In this document: positions 16,913 to 27,823 of the stretch, one piece after another
How positions within the stretch are numbered: position 1 is the stretch's first letter
Layout of the letters: each line of letters starts with the position of its first letter
Assembly: GCA_011522975.1 (NCBI GenBank)
Contig: WTHX01000122.1
Location: forward strand, 1-32,246
Direction of reading: 5' to 3'
DNA: 32,246 bases
Source: Alphaproteobacteria bacterium
Lineage (GTDB): Bacteria > Pseudomonadota > Alphaproteobacteria > Puniceispirillales > UBA1172
Notes under the pieces: model-generated
Told to the model about the DNA's origin: nothing
Seen by the model: the letters and a program-made list of their open reading frames with translations, nothing else
Databases searched by the model: none
Program-made: the position numbers and the translations under genes

Positions 16913-17875
16913 CTATCGATTGGGCACAATTTCATAGCCAGGTTCTTCAGGTTCATCATCAAGGATTTCAGCTGGGAAACCATCGGCCAGAACGCTCAAC
17001 CCGGTTTGGTCTTCAAGCCGGCGGATGATATTGGGTGAAAATTCCCGCTCACCATATTTGGCGATACCATCTTTGAACATGTCCACCATCAGGGGTGAGA
17101 TTTCCAGCGGCACGTTATTATCTTCGGCGATTTGTTGGAACAGGCCGATATCCTTCAGCACCAAATCCATGGTGAAGTTAATATCGCGGCTGCCGTTTAA
17201 AATGACTTGGCTTTCGGTTTCATGGACAAAAGATGTGCCCGATGAAATTTTAATCGCCTCATAAGTCGTGGCCATATCCAGCCCTGCCGCTTTCATGGTC
17301 GTCAAGGCTTCCGCGCAGGTCAGCAAATTGGCGGTGGCCAGATAGTTGGTCATGACCTTTAAAACAGAGGCCGAGCCCAACTCACCGGTATGCAAGACCC
17401 GCCGCCCCAGCGTTGTTAGTACCGGCAACATACGGTCAAACACATCACGGTCGCATCCCGCAAAGATGGAGATATTGCCTGTTGCGGCACGGTGACAGCC
17501 GCCAGACACAGGGCAATCCACTGGCGATGCGCCCTTAGCGCGAACCTTTTCACCCAGCCGTTTGACTTCACCCGCATCGGTGGTGCTCATCTCAGCCCAG
17601 ATTTTCCCTGTGCTCATCCCTGCCAGAAGACCGTCTTCAGCCTCCATGACAGCGGCGCTGGCTGCAGGGGATGGCAAACAAGTGATCACAAGATCGCAAG
17701 CCTCCATCATGGCTTTTGGGGACTCCCCCCAATGGGCGCCAGCCTCTAGAAATGGCGCGGTAATCTCAGGGTTAAGATCACGCACCGTGACTTCAAATTG
17801 ATTGCGGATCAGGCTGCCCGCCAGTTTGCCGCCTACATTACCAAGCCCGATAAATCCAATATGCCGAATTGCCAT
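16913..17875 (-). CDS. NAD(P)-dependent beta-hydroxyacid dehydrogenase (3-hydroxyisobutyrate dehydrogenase-like)
   Basis: IGFIGLGNVGGKLAGSLIRNQFEVTVRDLNPE, VDCPVSGGCHRAATGNISIFAG, GSASVLKVMTNYL motifs. Start MAIRHIG at 17875. Confidence 0.88.
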   Translation of the reverse strand: MAIRHIGFIGLGNVGGKLAGSLIRNQFEVTVRDLNPEITAPFLEAGAHWGESPKAMMEACDLVITCLPSPAASAAVMEAEDGLLAGMSTGKIWAEMSTTDAGEVKRLGEKVRAKGASPVDCPVSGGCHRAATGNISIFAGCDRDVFDRMLPVLTTLGRRVLHTGELGSASVLKVMTNYLATANLLTCAEALTTMKAAGLDMATTYEAIKISSGTSFVHETESQVILNGSRDINFTMDLVLKDIGLFQQIAEDNNVPLEISPLMVDMFKDGIAKYGEREFSPNIIRRLEDQTGLSVLADGFPAEILDDEPEEPGYEIVPNR

Positions 17876-17981
17876 GATGCGTTTCCCCTTCATGAATTAT
17901 TTGCCAAAAAGCAAATTCATTGAGAGGCAAATCGCCAATCTTTTCAAGTAAAATAGTCAGCGGGTTTTCAAGAAAAAAACA

Positions 17982-19754
17982 TCAATAGGTTTGACGTTCA
18001 TAAAGCCTGTCGATTTGATCACGGAAATCCCGCCGGATGATATGGCGACGGATCTTGAGGGTTGGCGTCAATCTTTTGTTTTCGATGGTAAAGCCATCCT
18101 CCGCCAGAACAAAGCGGCGGACACGTTCGGAGGTGGTCAGGCGAGCATTGGCGGTATCAATGTCGTTTTGAATAAGCGCTATCATTTTGTCGCGGCGGCC
18201 ATCGGCGCGGGTTTTGCAGTCATCAGATGGTACAATCACCGCCGCCAACCATGGACGGCGGTCACCATCAACCATGGCTTGGGCGATATTGGATTGGCTT
18301 GAAAGCCTTGTTTCCACCCGCATAGGGGAGATGTTCTCACCGCCTGAATTGACAATAATATCTTTGCTGCGGCCAATGATCGAAATATAGCCGTCATCAT
18401 CAATTTCAGCCAAATCACCAGTATGAAGCCATCCATTTTTGATCATTTTGGCGGTTTCTTGGGGGCGCCCCCAATAGCCTTTCATCACCAGATCACCACG
18501 CACCAGCAATTCGCCTGATGCGGCCAGTTTTAACTCCACCCCTTCCAAAGCCGTGCCAACACTGGCGATACGGTTGTTGTCCAAAGGATTAACACTGATG
18601 ACAGGCGAGGCTTCGGTCTGGCCATATCCTTGGGTTAAGGGCAGGCCCATGGCGAGAAAAAAACGCCCTACACGGGGCGGCAGGGCGGCCCCGCCAGAAA
18701 CCATGACTTTAAGTCGGCCACCGAATTGCGCGCTGATTTTGCGGCGCACCAAAAGCGTCAAGACGTGATCCATGATCATGTGCAAAAGCGGCAAGCGGGT
18801 TTGTGTGGCACGGGCATGGCCTAATCGCAGGGTTAATTGCGCCAAACGCTGTTCAAGCCCGCTGGCATTATTGATCGCTTGATGCATCCGGTCATGCAGC
18901 ACTTCACACAGGCGGGGGACGGTTGTCATCATGGTGGGGCGGACATCTTTTAACGCTTGGGCCAATTGATCAGGTGAGGTGAGATGATAAATTTCAGCGG
19001 CCAATAAAATCGGCAGATAAAGTCCAGTTGTATGTTCATAGGCATGGCTTAATGGCAAGAGCGACAGAAAAATCTCATGGTCCAAATTCAAAGATTTAAA
19101 GCGGTCATGCGCGGCAAAAATATTATGCAGCATAGACCGGTGGGTCAGCATCACGCCTTTCGGCTGGCTGTCGCTGCCTGATGTGTAGATCAAACAGGCG
19201 GTGTCATCTTTTTTAATCTTGCGGATGCGGGCATCAATATCAACGGCGAATTGAGCGCCATCTTTCATCAATCGTTGCCAGGCGATGACTGCAAGCCCTG
19301 CCGGTTGATGCATGGTTTGAGACTTTTCAACCATCACCATCAAGCGGCAATAAGGGGAGCGTTCAGCCGCAGGTTCTGCAATCGCCGCCAGTCTTTTGGT
19401 CGAACAAATCATCGCGACGGCTTGGCTGTCTTCTAAAATATGCAGATGGTCATCGGTGGTGTTGCTGGTAAAGGCTGGCACGCTGATGGCGCCAATCGCC
19501 ATAATCGCCAGATCAGCCACCACCCATTCCAACCTATTCTCGGAGACAATCACAACGCGGTCGCCAGCATTCACACCCCGAGCGATCAAACCTGAGGCAA
19601 CGTCGCGCACCTGTTGGGAGACCTCTTGATAACTCAGCCCAATCCAGCGGTCATGATGTTTGTTCCAGATAAATTTGCGGGTCCGATATTGATCGGCTTG
19701 GGTAAAAAAGACCTGAGGCAGGGATCGTATTTTTTTTGGGTCTAAAATGCTCAT
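17982..19754 (-). CDS. Long-chain acyl-CoA synthetase / AMP-dependent ligase (FadD15/ACSL-like)
   Basis: CLIYTSGSDSQPKGVMLTHRSM, LPLSHAYEHTTGLYLPI, TQGYGQTEASPVIS, GWLHTGDLAEIDDDGYISIIGRSKDIIVNSGGENISP. Start MSILDPKK at 19754. Confidence 0.9.
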   Translation of the reverse strand: MSILDPKKIRSLPQVFFTQADQYRTRKFIWNKHHDRWIGLSYQEVSQQVRDVASGLIARGVNAGDRVVIVSENRLEWVVADLAIMAIGAISVPAFTSNTTDDHLHILEDSQAVAMICSTKRLAAIAEPAAERSPYCRLMVMVEKSQTMHQPAGLAVIAWQRLMKDGAQFAVDIDARIRKIKKDDTACLIYTSGSDSQPKGVMLTHRSMLHNIFAAHDRFKSLNLDHEIFLSLLPLSHAYEHTTGLYLPILLAAEIYHLTSPDQLAQALKDVRPTMMTTVPRLCEVLHDRMHQAINNASGLEQRLAQLTLRLGHARATQTRLPLLHMIMDHVLTLLVRRKISAQFGGRLKVMVSGGAALPPRVGRFFLAMGLPLTQGYGQTEASPVISVNPLDNNRIASVGTALEGVELKLAASGELLVRGDLVMKGYWGRPQETAKMIKNGWLHTGDLAEIDDDGYISIIGRSKDIIVNSGGENISPMRVETRLSSQSNIAQAMVDGDRRPWLAAVIVPSDDCKTRADGRRDKMIALIQNDIDTANARLTTSERVRRFVLAEDGFTIENKRLTPTLKIRRHIIRRDFRDQIDRLYERQTY

Positions 19755-19950
19755 GCCTTTTTTTGATCCTCCATCCAGATAAACTTTATCAGAGCAGTGG
19801 GTGAAGGCCAATCTTTCTATGAAGAAAACCTAATCTATAAACATATTAAACAGAAAAGAAGATCGATTGGGCAGGTGATTTTGTCGCGGCTATATTGTGC
19901 AATTATCATTGCCGCCTATATTAATATTCCAACCTTTTGCGGAGACATTG

Positions 19951-21765
19951 ATGCCTGATACAATCTCACCTGATTTGCCAGTATGGTCGCTTCAAGACCT
20001 TTATGAAGGGTTTGATGCCAAAGACATGACAGCGGATCAAGAATTTGTCCGCAAAGATGCCGAAGACTTGGCCAAGCAATGGAAATCCCGCTTGCATGAT
20101 GCGTCAGCAAAAGACCTTGCCGATATCATCAGCCGCTATGAAGTGATTTGTGAAAAATTAGGCCGCATGACCAGTTTCACCGACTTGGCTTTTGCCGCCG
20201 ATATGTCCGAAGCTGAAACAGGGCGGCAAGCTGGCGTCATGCGCGAGATTGAAAGTGAGATCAGCGCGCAATTGGTTTTTGTCGAACTGGAGTTGGCGAC
20301 ATTAGATGATGGTTTGATGGCGCAGCACTTAGCAGACCCTGCTTTGGCTTATTGGGAGCCTTGGATCAGAATCGTGCGAGCGTTCAAGCCCCACCAATTG
20401 TCCGAAGATATGGAAACCATGCTGTTGGAACGTCAACCCGCGGGGCGTTCGGCTTGGATCAGGCTGTTTGATGAAACCGCCGCCAGTTTGAAATTCCCCA
20501 TTGACGGCGCCATGGTGGGTGAGGCTGAAATTCTGGATATGATGACCGATCCAGACCCTGCAGTCCGTGAAAAAGCAGGCCTCTCCCGGTCACAAGTCCT
20601 GGCCGATAACAGCCGCTTGATGACATTGATCTTTAACACCATCGCCAAGGATAAAAGCGTTGATGATAAATGGCGGCAATTTGACCGCCCTGTATCATCG
20701 CGCAATCTGGCCAATGATGTGGAAGATGAAGTTGTTGACGCTCTGGCCGAAGCCGTAACGACTCGCATGCCTGATCTGACCCATCGGTATTACGCCATCA
20801 AAGCCCGCTGGATGGGCAAAGATCAATTGCCTTGGTGGGACCGCAATGCCCCTGTGCCGGGTGAAGACAACCGCAAATTTTCTTGGGATGAAGCCAAAGA
20901 CCTGATCCTTTCAGCCTTTGGAGAATTTGACCCCAGCATGGCAGAAATTGCAGGTTGGTTCTTTGATCGCGGCTGGATTGATGCCCCGACCCGTGATGGC
21001 AAAGCCTCCGGCGCGTTTAGCCATCCCACCGTGCCGTCAGCGCATCCGTATATTCTGATGAATTACAGCGGCAATACCCGCGACGTCATGACCTTGGCCC
21101 ATGAATTGGGGCATGGGATTCATCAGGTTCTGGCCGCCCCGAAAGGCCATTTGATGTGTTCAACGCCATTGACGTTGGCTGAAACGGCTTCTGTCTTTGG
21201 GGAAATGCTGGTGTTCCGGAAACTCTTGTCGATCACCGAAGACCCGGTCCAACGGCGGGCGCTTTTGGCGGGCAAAATTGAAGATATGCTGAACACGGTT
21301 GTGCGGCAAATCGGGTTTCATAATTTTGAAGTTAAATTCCATGATGCCCGCAAAAATGGTGAGTTAACCCCCGACCAGATCGCCGATCTTTGGATGGAAA
21401 CCCAAGCCGATGCACTGGGGCCTGCCATTAAGATTGATGACAGTTACCGGCCGATCTGGGGGTTCATCCCGCATTTCATCCATGTGCCGTTTTATGTCTA
21501 TGCCTATGCTTTTGGCGATTGCTTGGTCAACGCGCTTTGGCAAGTTTACGCAAAATCTGATCAAGACCCATCTGGACAAGCCGAAGAAAAAACCCAATTT
21601 GTAAATCAATATCTGAATTTACTGCGGGCGGGCGGCACCCAGCGCCATGATGTGGCATTGGCGCCGTTCGGTTTGAATGCCAAAGATAAAGATTTCTGGA
21701 ATCTTGGCCTTGATATGATTGCTGGCATGATTGACGACCTCGATCGCATGCTGGAAAAGGAGTAA
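19951..21765 (+). CDS. M3 family oligoendopeptidase (PepF-like)
   Basis: Zinc motif LAHELGHGIHQVLA with downstream TLAETASVFGEML. Start MPDTISPDLP at 19951 follows a gcggaga ribosome-binding site. Confidence 0.9.
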   Translation: MPDTISPDLPVWSLQDLYEGFDAKDMTADQEFVRKDAEDLAKQWKSRLHDASAKDLADIISRYEVICEKLGRMTSFTDLAFAADMSEAETGRQAGVMREIESEISAQLVFVELELATLDDGLMAQHLADPALAYWEPWIRIVRAFKPHQLSEDMETMLLERQPAGRSAWIRLFDETAASLKFPIDGAMVGEAEILDMMTDPDPAVREKAGLSRSQVLADNSRLMTLIFNTIAKDKSVDDKWRQFDRPVSSRNLANDVEDEVVDALAEAVTTRMPDLTHRYYAIKARWMGKDQLPWWDRNAPVPGEDNRKFSWDEAKDLILSAFGEFDPSMAEIAGWFFDRGWIDAPTRDGKASGAFSHPTVPSAHPYILMNYSGNTRDVMTLAHELGHGIHQVLAAPKGHLMCSTPLTLAETASVFGEMLVFRKLLSITEDPVQRRALLAGKIEDMLNTVVRQIGFHNFEVKFHDARKNGELTPDQIADLWMETQADALGPAIKIDDSYRPIWGFIPHFIHVPFYVYAYAFGDCLVNALWQVYAKSDQDPSGQAEEKTQFVNQYLNLLRAGGTQRHDVALAPFGLNAKDKDFWNLGLDMIAGMIDDLDRMLEKE

Positions 21766-21770
21766 GCCGT

Positions 21771-23129
21771 ATGGCTGATGACAGCACGGGAACAGGCGGA
21801 CGGTTGCGCCGCTATGCCAAGGTCACAGGCACTATGGGCAATCTTGCTGTTAAAATGGCAGGGGAACGCTATCTTGGGCTCAAGGTTGATCGTGAAAAAC
21901 ACGCCGCTGAATTGCGCGATGCCTTGGGTGGCTTAAAAGGCCCTCTGATGAAAGTCGCGCAAATTCTGGCGACGATTCCAGAAGCATTACCCCGCGAATA
22001 TGCCGAAGAATTGGCCAATCTACAAACCGATGCGCCGTCGATGGGGTGGCTTTTTGTCAAACGCCGTATGGCCGCGGAATTGGGCCCAGATTGGCAAAGT
22101 AAATTTGCCAATTTTGAAAAAACCGCTGCTGCTGCCGCATCATTGGGGCAAGTGCATCAGGCGACATCCCATGATGGCGCGGCGCTGGCGTGTAAATTGC
22201 AATATCCTGATATGGGCAATGCTGTTGAAGGTGATCTCAAACAACTGAAATTGATCCTGTCTTTATATGAACGTTATGACAACGCTATTTCCACGGGTGA
22301 GATTCATCAAGAATTGGCCGATCGTCTGGCCGAAGAATTGGATTACCGCCGTGAGGCGGCCAATATGCGGCTCTATGGATTGATGCTGGCTGATGAGCCT
22401 GGCGCCAATGTGCCAACACCTGTTGAAGATTTATCATCGGACCGTTTGCTCACCATGTCGTGGATTAATGGCACGCGGCTGAAATCATTTATTGAAACCA
22501 CCCCTGACCAAGACCAACGCAACGCGGTTGCCGTCAATATGTTTCGAACATGGTATGTGCCGTTCTATTATTATGGCGTTATTCATGGTGACCCGCACCC
22601 TGGCAATTACACCATTGCCGATGATGGATCGGTGAATTTGCTGGATTATGGGTGCATCCGTTTGTTCCGCCCAAGTTTTGTCTGCGGCGTTATTGACCTT
22701 TACAAGGCTTTAAGGGACGGAAATAATGATCTTGCAATACAGGCATATGAGAATTGGGGGTTTGCCAACCTTGATCAAGACGCGATAAATGTACTGAATA
22801 TCTGGGCGAAGTTTATCTATACCCCCCTATTAGAAGATAAAGCACGCCCCATACATGAAATGCGTTCAGGGTCTCATGGCAGAGAAGTCGCTATGAAAGT
22901 CTACGAAGAATTGAAGCGTATCGGCGGGGTGCAACCGCCGCGTGAGTTCGTTTTAATGGATCGCGCGGCTATTGGTTTGGGCTCTGTCTTTATGCATTTG
23001 CAAGCGGAGGTCAATTGGCACCGTTTGTTTGAAAGCATGATCGATGAATTTGATGAAAATAAACTGGCCGAACGCCAACGCGCCACAGCCATTCAAGCAG
23101 GAATTCCGGAAGAGATTTACACGCATTAA
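21771..23129 (+). CDS. ABC1/UbiB (AarF) family atypical kinase
   Basis: LKGPLMKVAQILATIPEALPREYAEELANLQTDAPSM, AAAAASLGQVHQATSHDGAALACKLQYP, GVIHGDPHPGNYTI, VNLLDYGCIRLF. Confidence 0.9.
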   Translation: MADDSTGTGGRLRRYAKVTGTMGNLAVKMAGERYLGLKVDREKHAAELRDALGGLKGPLMKVAQILATIPEALPREYAEELANLQTDAPSMGWLFVKRRMAAELGPDWQSKFANFEKTAAAAASLGQVHQATSHDGAALACKLQYPDMGNAVEGDLKQLKLILSLYERYDNAISTGEIHQELADRLAEELDYRREAANMRLYGLMLADEPGANVPTPVEDLSSDRLLTMSWINGTRLKSFIETTPDQDQRNAVAVNMFRTWYVPFYYYGVIHGDPHPGNYTIADDGSVNLLDYGCIRLFRPSFVCGVIDLYKALRDGNNDLAIQAYENWGFANLDQDAINVLNIWAKFIYTPLLEDKARPIHEMRSGSHGREVAMKVYEELKRIGGVQPPREFVLMDRAAIGLGSVFMHLQAEVNWHRLFESMIDEFDENKLAERQRATAIQAGIPEEIYTH

Positions 23130-23187
23130 ACCCTGTTGCTGAAAGCCACAGGTCAATAAGAAGTAAGGCAAGAAAGAGGGAAGACAT

Positions 23188-24756
23188 ATGAAACTAGGTA
23201 TGCCAAAAGAAATCATGGATGGTGAAGCCCGTGTGGCGTTAACCCCAGAATCGGCTTTGAAACTGCAGAAACTTGGCCATGAGGTTTTCGTGGAATCTGG
23301 TGCAGGTGAAGCCTCTAGTTTTGCCGATCAGGCTTATGCTGATGCAGGGGTGACGGTGATAAAAACCGCCAAAGACCTCTACAGCCAAGTCGATGTTGTC
23401 GCCAAAGTGCGCCCCACCACCAGTGCTGAACTGAAGATGATGAAAAAAGGCCAGACGCTGATTGGCTTTTTCAACCCAGGCGGTGATGAGGCTGGCTTAA
23501 AACAAGCGGAAAGCCAAGGCGTCAATGTCATTGCCATGGAAATGGTGCCGCGAATTTCACGGGCGCAAAAAATGGATGCTTTGTCATCCATGGCCAATAT
23601 CGCAGGTTATCGTGCGGTGATTGAGGCCGGCAATAATTTTGGCCGTTTCTTCACAGGGCAGGTGACCGCCGCGGGTAAAGTGCCGCCGGCCAAAGTCTTG
23701 GTTGTTGGGGCAGGGGTTGCTGGTCTTGCCGCCATTGGCACGGCGCAATCATTAGGCGCTATTGTGCGGGCTTTTGATGTTCGCCCTGAAGTCGCTGAAC
23801 AGATTGAATCCATGGGGGCGGAATTTTTATTCCTTGATTTTGAAGATGCTCAAGATGGGGCATCAACAGGCGGTTATGCCGCGCCTTCAAGCCCTGAGTT
23901 CCGTGAAAAACAATTGGCGCTGTTCCTTGAACAAGCCCCTGAGGTTGATATTGTCATCACCACGGCTTTGATCCCGAACCGCGAAGCCCCAGAGCTTTGG
24001 ACCAAAGAAATGGTGGCAGCGATGAAGCCAGGGTCAGTGATTGTTGATCTGGCGGCTGAAAAAGGCGGCAACTGTAAACTCACCGTTGCGGATGAAAAGA
24101 TCGTCACCGATAATGGCGTGACGATTATCGGCTATACTGATTTCCCATCACGGATGGCGACTCAAGCCTCAACGCTTTATGCCAATAACATTTTCCACAT
24201 GATGGCGGATCTAACCCCTGAAAAAGATGGCCAGATCAACCATGACATGGAAGATGATGTTATTCGCGGGGCAACCGTCACATTTGACGGTAAGATCACT
24301 TATCCACCACCACCACCAAAGGTGCAGGCGATTGCGGCGAAAACCGCTGAAAAGCCGCCTGAAAAAACACCTGAAGAAATTGCCGCTATGGAAGCAGAAG
24401 CCATGGCCAAAGCCGGACGCCAGCAAACAGGGCTTTTGGTTCTGGGCGCGGTTGTGATGGCGGTGATTGGCATGTATGCCCCACCAAGTTTCATGCAGCA
24501 TTTCATTGTTTTTGTTCTGGCTGTCTTTGTTGGCTTCCAGGTCATTTGGGGGGTCGCCCATTCCTTGCATACCCCGTTGATGGCGGTGACTAATGCGATT
24601 TCAGGCATCATCATTGTTGGTGCGCTGTTGCAGTTGGATACAGGCAATTCGATCATTACGATCTTGGCGGGGATATCCGTTTTGATCGCAACGATCAATG
24701 TCGTTGGCGGGTTCATGGTGACGCGCCGTATGCTGCAAATGTTTAACAAATCTTAA
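23188..24756 (+). CDS. pntA: NAD(P) transhydrogenase subunit alpha (fused NAD-binding dI and membrane segment)
   Basis: [83 protein letters not shown], plus a C-terminal transmembrane domain after a Pro/Ala/Lys/Glu-rich linker. Confidence 0.95.
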   Translation: MKLGMPKEIMDGEARVALTPESALKLQKLGHEVFVESGAGEASSFADQAYADAGVTVIKTAKDLYSQVDVVAKVRPTTSAELKMMKKGQTLIGFFNPGGDEAGLKQAESQGVNVIAMEMVPRISRAQKMDALSSMANIAGYRAVIEAGNNFGRFFTGQVTAAGKVPPAKVLVVGAGVAGLAAIGTAQSLGAIVRAFDVRPEVAEQIESMGAEFLFLDFEDAQDGASTGGYAAPSSPEFREKQLALFLEQAPEVDIVITTALIPNREAPELWTKEMVAAMKPGSVIVDLAAEKGGNCKLTVADEKIVTDNGVTIIGYTDFPSRMATQASTLYANNIFHMMADLTPEKDGQINHDMEDDVIRGATVTFDGKITYPPPPPKVQAIAAKTAEKPPEKTPEEIAAMEAEAMAKAGRQQTGLLVLGAVVMAVIGMYAPPSFMQHFIVFVLAVFVGFQVIWGVAHSLHTPLMAVTNAISGIIIVGALLQLDTGNSIITILAGISVLIATINVVGGFMVTRRMLQMFNKS

Positions 24757-24773
24757 GGCCGGAGGAGAGCATT

Positions 24774-26147
24774 ATGACATTCGGACTTCAAACCGCTGCC
24801 TATATTTCGGCAACTGTCCTCTTCATTCTTTCACTTGGTGGCCTGTCCAATCAAGAAAGCGCAAAACGTGCCGTCTGGTATGGAATTATCGGGATGGCGA
24901 TCGCTGTTGCGGCCACTATCGTCGGCTCATCAGTCTCCCCTAGCATGATGCTGATCGGGGCGATTTTGGTGGGTACAATTATTGGCGCGATTGTCGCCAC
25001 CCGCGTTGAAATGACAGGCATGCCGCAATTGGTTGCGGCCTTGCATTCATTCGTTGGCCTTGCCGCTGTCTTTATTGGCATCAATTCAGATATGTCGGTT
25101 CATGATTTCGCGTCTAAAGCAGAAATGATCATCCATGAAGTTGAGATTTTCTTAGGCGTGTTTATCGGTGCTGTGACCTTTACTGGCTCGATTATCGCTT
25201 ATGGGAAGTTAGCAGGATCGATCAATGGTAAAGCCCTGATCATCCCCGGCCGTAACTTGTGGAATATTGCCATTGTTGTGGCATCATTGGTCTTGCTGGT
25301 GATGTATATGAACCACGCTGGGTCATGGACACTTTACGTCATGACAGGTCTAGCCTTCCTTTTGGGGATTCATATGGTGATGGCCATCGGCGGGGCGGAT
25401 ATGCCTGTTGTGGTCTCCATGCTGAACTCTTACTCAGGTTGGGCCGCCGCCGCTACTGGGTTCTTGCTGGGCAATGATCTGTTGATTGTGACCGGTGCTT
25501 TGGTGGGCTCATCTGGGGCGATCTTGTCTTATATTATGTGTAAAGCCATGAACCGTCATTTTGTTTCGGTGATCTTAGGGGGTTGGGGTGATGCCAAAGG
25601 CCCGGCCATGGAAATCGAAGGTGAGCAAATAGCGATTGATGTTGATGGCGTGGCCTCAGCGTTAAACGACGCCGATAGCATTGTCATCGTCCCAGGCTAT
25701 GGTATGGCGGTGGCGCAAGCCCAGCAGTCTATTTCGGAGATGACACGCCGTCTTAGGGCGCAAGGCAAAAATGTTCGCTTTGCCATCCACCCTGTTGCGG
25801 GGCGTCTGCCGGGGCATATGAACGTTTTGTTGGCCGAAGCCAAAGTGCCGTATGACATTGTTCTTGAAATGGATGAAATCAATGATGATTTCCCCGACAC
25901 AGATGTGGTGATTGTTGTGGGGTCAAACGATATTGTTAACCCTGCCGCCCAAGAAGACCCGAATTCACCGATCGCAGGGATGCCTGTTTTGGAAGTATGG
26001 AAAGCCAAGCAGGTGTTTGTGTCAAAACGTGGTCAGGGTACGGGGTATTCAGGCATTGAAAACCCGCTGTTCTATAAAGAAAACACGCGGATGTTCTATG
26101 GTGATGCGAAAGCCAGTGTCGATAGCCTTTTGACGCAGATCACGTGA
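24774..26147 (+). CDS. pntB: NAD(P) transhydrogenase subunit beta
   Basis: Membrane dII segments plus NADP-binding d[72 protein letters not shown]...[18 protein letters not shown]. Confidence 0.95.
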   Translation: MTFGLQTAAYISATVLFILSLGGLSNQESAKRAVWYGIIGMAIAVAATIVGSSVSPSMMLIGAILVGTIIGAIVATRVEMTGMPQLVAALHSFVGLAAVFIGINSDMSVHDFASKAEMIIHEVEIFLGVFIGAVTFTGSIIAYGKLAGSINGKALIIPGRNLWNIAIVVASLVLLVMYMNHAGSWTLYVMTGLAFLLGIHMVMAIGGADMPVVVSMLNSYSGWAAAATGFLLGNDLLIVTGALVGSSGAILSYIMCKAMNRHFVSVILGGWGDAKGPAMEIEGEQIAIDVDGVASALNDADSIVIVPGYGMAVAQAQQSISEMTRRLRAQGKNVRFAIHPVAGRLPGHMNVLLAEAKVPYDIVLEMDEINDDFPDTDVVIVVGSNDIVNPAAQEDPNSPIAGMPVLEVWKAKQVFVSKRGQGTGYSGIENPLFYKENTRMFYGDAKASVDSLLTQIT

Positions 26148-26169
26148 TCGAAACATATATTAACGAAAG

Positions 26170-26194
26170 GGCAGGGTTTAACCCTGCCTTTTTT
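26170..26194 (+). terminator. Rho-independent terminator downstream of pntAB
   Basis: GGCAGGG-TTTAA-CCCTGCC followed by TTTTTT, 20-odd nt after the pntB stop. Confidence 0.85.
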
Positions 26195-26199
26195 AATGC

Positions 26200-26652
26200 C
26201 TACGGGTTTTGGAAAGACTTGCCACGGCGCGTCAGCAGCCCCATGGAAATACGGTCTTCAGTTTCAAAGCCAAGGCGTTCATAATAGCGTTTCAGGCTGG
26301 TGTTATCGCCGCGGATTTGCAGGTTAACCTTCACCGCGCCGCGATCAGTCATCAGATCAATCGCCGCATCAATCATCGCAGCACCGAAATCTTGCCCACG
26401 GTGATCAGGATGCACCGCCAGACAATTGATCCACCCCCGATGGCCATCATATCCTGCCATGACACTGGCCATGACTTTGCCTTGATGCAAACCCACCAAA
26501 AGTCCCTCAGCATCAATTGCCTTTTTACAGGCGATCATATCGCTGGGGTCATTCCACGGCGGGTCATGGGGGAAGGCCAGTTGATAAAGCGCGATCAGAT
26601 CATCTTGATCTTTGTCTTCATAAGCCCTGATGGTAAATTGTGTTTGAGTCAT
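26200..26652 (-). CDS. GNAT family N-acetyltransferase
   Basis: INCLAVHPDHRGQDFGAAMIDAAIDLMTDRGAVKVNLQIRGDNTSLKRYYERLGFETEDR acetyl-CoA-binding motif A and B. Confidence 0.88.
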   Translation of the reverse strand: MTQTQFTIRAYEDKDQDDLIALYQLAFPHDPPWNDPSDMIACKKAIDAEGLLVGLHQGKVMASVMAGYDGHRGWINCLAVHPDHRGQDFGAAMIDAAIDLMTDRGAVKVNLQIRGDNTSLKRYYERLGFETEDRISMGLLTRRGKSFQNP

Positions 26653-26665
26653 TGTTTATTCTATC

Positions 26666-26695
26666 ACAAAAAGAAAAAGCCACCTTGCGGCGGCT
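26666..26695 (-). terminator. Rho-independent terminator downstream of rpsU
   Basis: Minus-strand RNA AGCCGCC-GCAA-GGUGGCU (one GU pair) followed by UUUUUCUUUUU. Confidence 0.8.
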
Positions 26696-26722
26696 TTCCC
26701 CAGTTTGAATCACAAGCAAAAA

Positions 26723-26935
26723 CTAGAATCCTTCGCGTTCCATGCGTTTGCGCATTAACTTGCGCACACGGCGGGTCGATTCAGCAGCTTCACGAGCGCG
26801 ACGTTCAGATGGCTTTTCATAAGAACGACGGTTTTTCATTTCGCGGAACATGCCTTCGCGCTGCATTTTCTTTTTCAGCACACGAAGGGCTTGATCAACA
26901 TTGTTATCCCGTACGGTAACAAACACTGGCTTCAC
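26723..26935 (-). CDS. rpsU: 30S ribosomal protein S21
   Basis: [70 protein letters not shown] is a full-length bS21. Confidence 0.97.
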   Translation of the reverse strand: MKPVFVTVRDNNVDQALRVLKKKMQREGMFREMKNRRSYEKPSERRAREAAESTRRVRKLMRKRMEREGF

Positions 26936-27095
26936 ATCCTTTCAAGATGGAATAGGTTATGGTCAAATGACCGAGAGCAGTTCTTATACCACAATTTAAA
27001 AATTTGGCAATAATCGAATATCAAAAGGCAATATCTTGGAAAATTGAATGAATCAGCCTATATTGTGGATAGGTTAACGTTAAGGAAATAGCGCC

Positions 27096-27767
27096 ATGGC
27101 TAAGGCCAAAGATAAGACATCACCGTCAGAAATTGAGATTCGTGATCAATTGATTGCGGCTATGTTGGTGCATGTGCCTTTTGATGGTTGGGGTGATGCC
27201 GCTTTGCGGTCAGGTGCAGAAGACGCAGGCATGAGTTATGACGATGCCAAGGCGATGCTGCCCAATGATGCCGCGGCGATTGATGCCTTCACGGATTATG
27301 CTGACCGCGATATGGCCCGCAGCCTTGATCAGATGGACCCGCGCCCTGAAAAAATCTCTGCGATTATTCGCGCGGCTGTTCTCTGCCGTTTGGAAAATGC
27401 TGAACCTCATCGTGATGCGGTGGCCCAAGGGCTTAAGATTTTGGCGCGGCCTCAACATGCACAAATTGCGGCCTCAACGCTCTACCGTACAGTGGATCGG
27501 ATGTGGCGACTGACAGGTGACCGGTCCGTTGATTTCTCTTTCTACACCAAACGCGCAACATTGGCCGGCGTCTATTCTGCGACATTGCTTTATTGGGTCG
27601 CCAACCCCAATGCAGATCGGGCGGCAACCGAAGCCTTTCTTGATCAACGCTTGCGTGAAGTTGCGATGATTCCGAAAGTTACTGCACCTGCCAAAAAAGC
27701 CGCTGAGATGGGGCTAAAAATGGCTGGAAAAGTCTTGGGTCGAATGCCCATGCGGCGTCATTCCTAA
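27096..27767 (+). CDS. COQ9 family protein (ubiquinone biosynthesis-associated)
   Basis: RDQLIAAMLVHVPFDGWGDAALRSGAEDAGM...VDRMWRLTGDRSVDFSFYTKRATLAGVYSATLLYWV is characteristic of the COQ9/rpsU-adjacent family of Alphaproteobacteria. Confidence 0.88.
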   Translation: MAKAKDKTSPSEIEIRDQLIAAMLVHVPFDGWGDAALRSGAEDAGMSYDDAKAMLPNDAAAIDAFTDYADRDMARSLDQMDPRPEKISAIIRAAVLCRLENAEPHRDAVAQGLKILARPQHAQIAASTLYRTVDRMWRLTGDRSVDFSFYTKRATLAGVYSATLLYWVANPNADRAATEAFLDQRLREVAMIPKVTAPAKKAAEMGLKMAGKVLGRMPMRRHS

Positions 27768-27823
27768 ACAAAATTCTTTCGCTCTATTGATGACCATTGG
27801 TGCTGACAAGCAAGTAAAAACCC

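Noticed and set aside
26209-26919. 236-aa plus-strand ORF
   Set aside because: It lies antisense to the GNAT and rpsU genes and their terminator; the translation has no recognisable motif.
27768-27823. Possible SAM-responsive riboswitch in the metA leader
   Set aside because: The leader is only about 56 nt and lacks a clear SD, which made a SAM-II/SAM-V-like pseudoknot worth considering, but I could not find convincing paired stems or conserved cores. A covariance-model scan (Rfam SAM-II, SAM-V, SAM/SAH) would decide.
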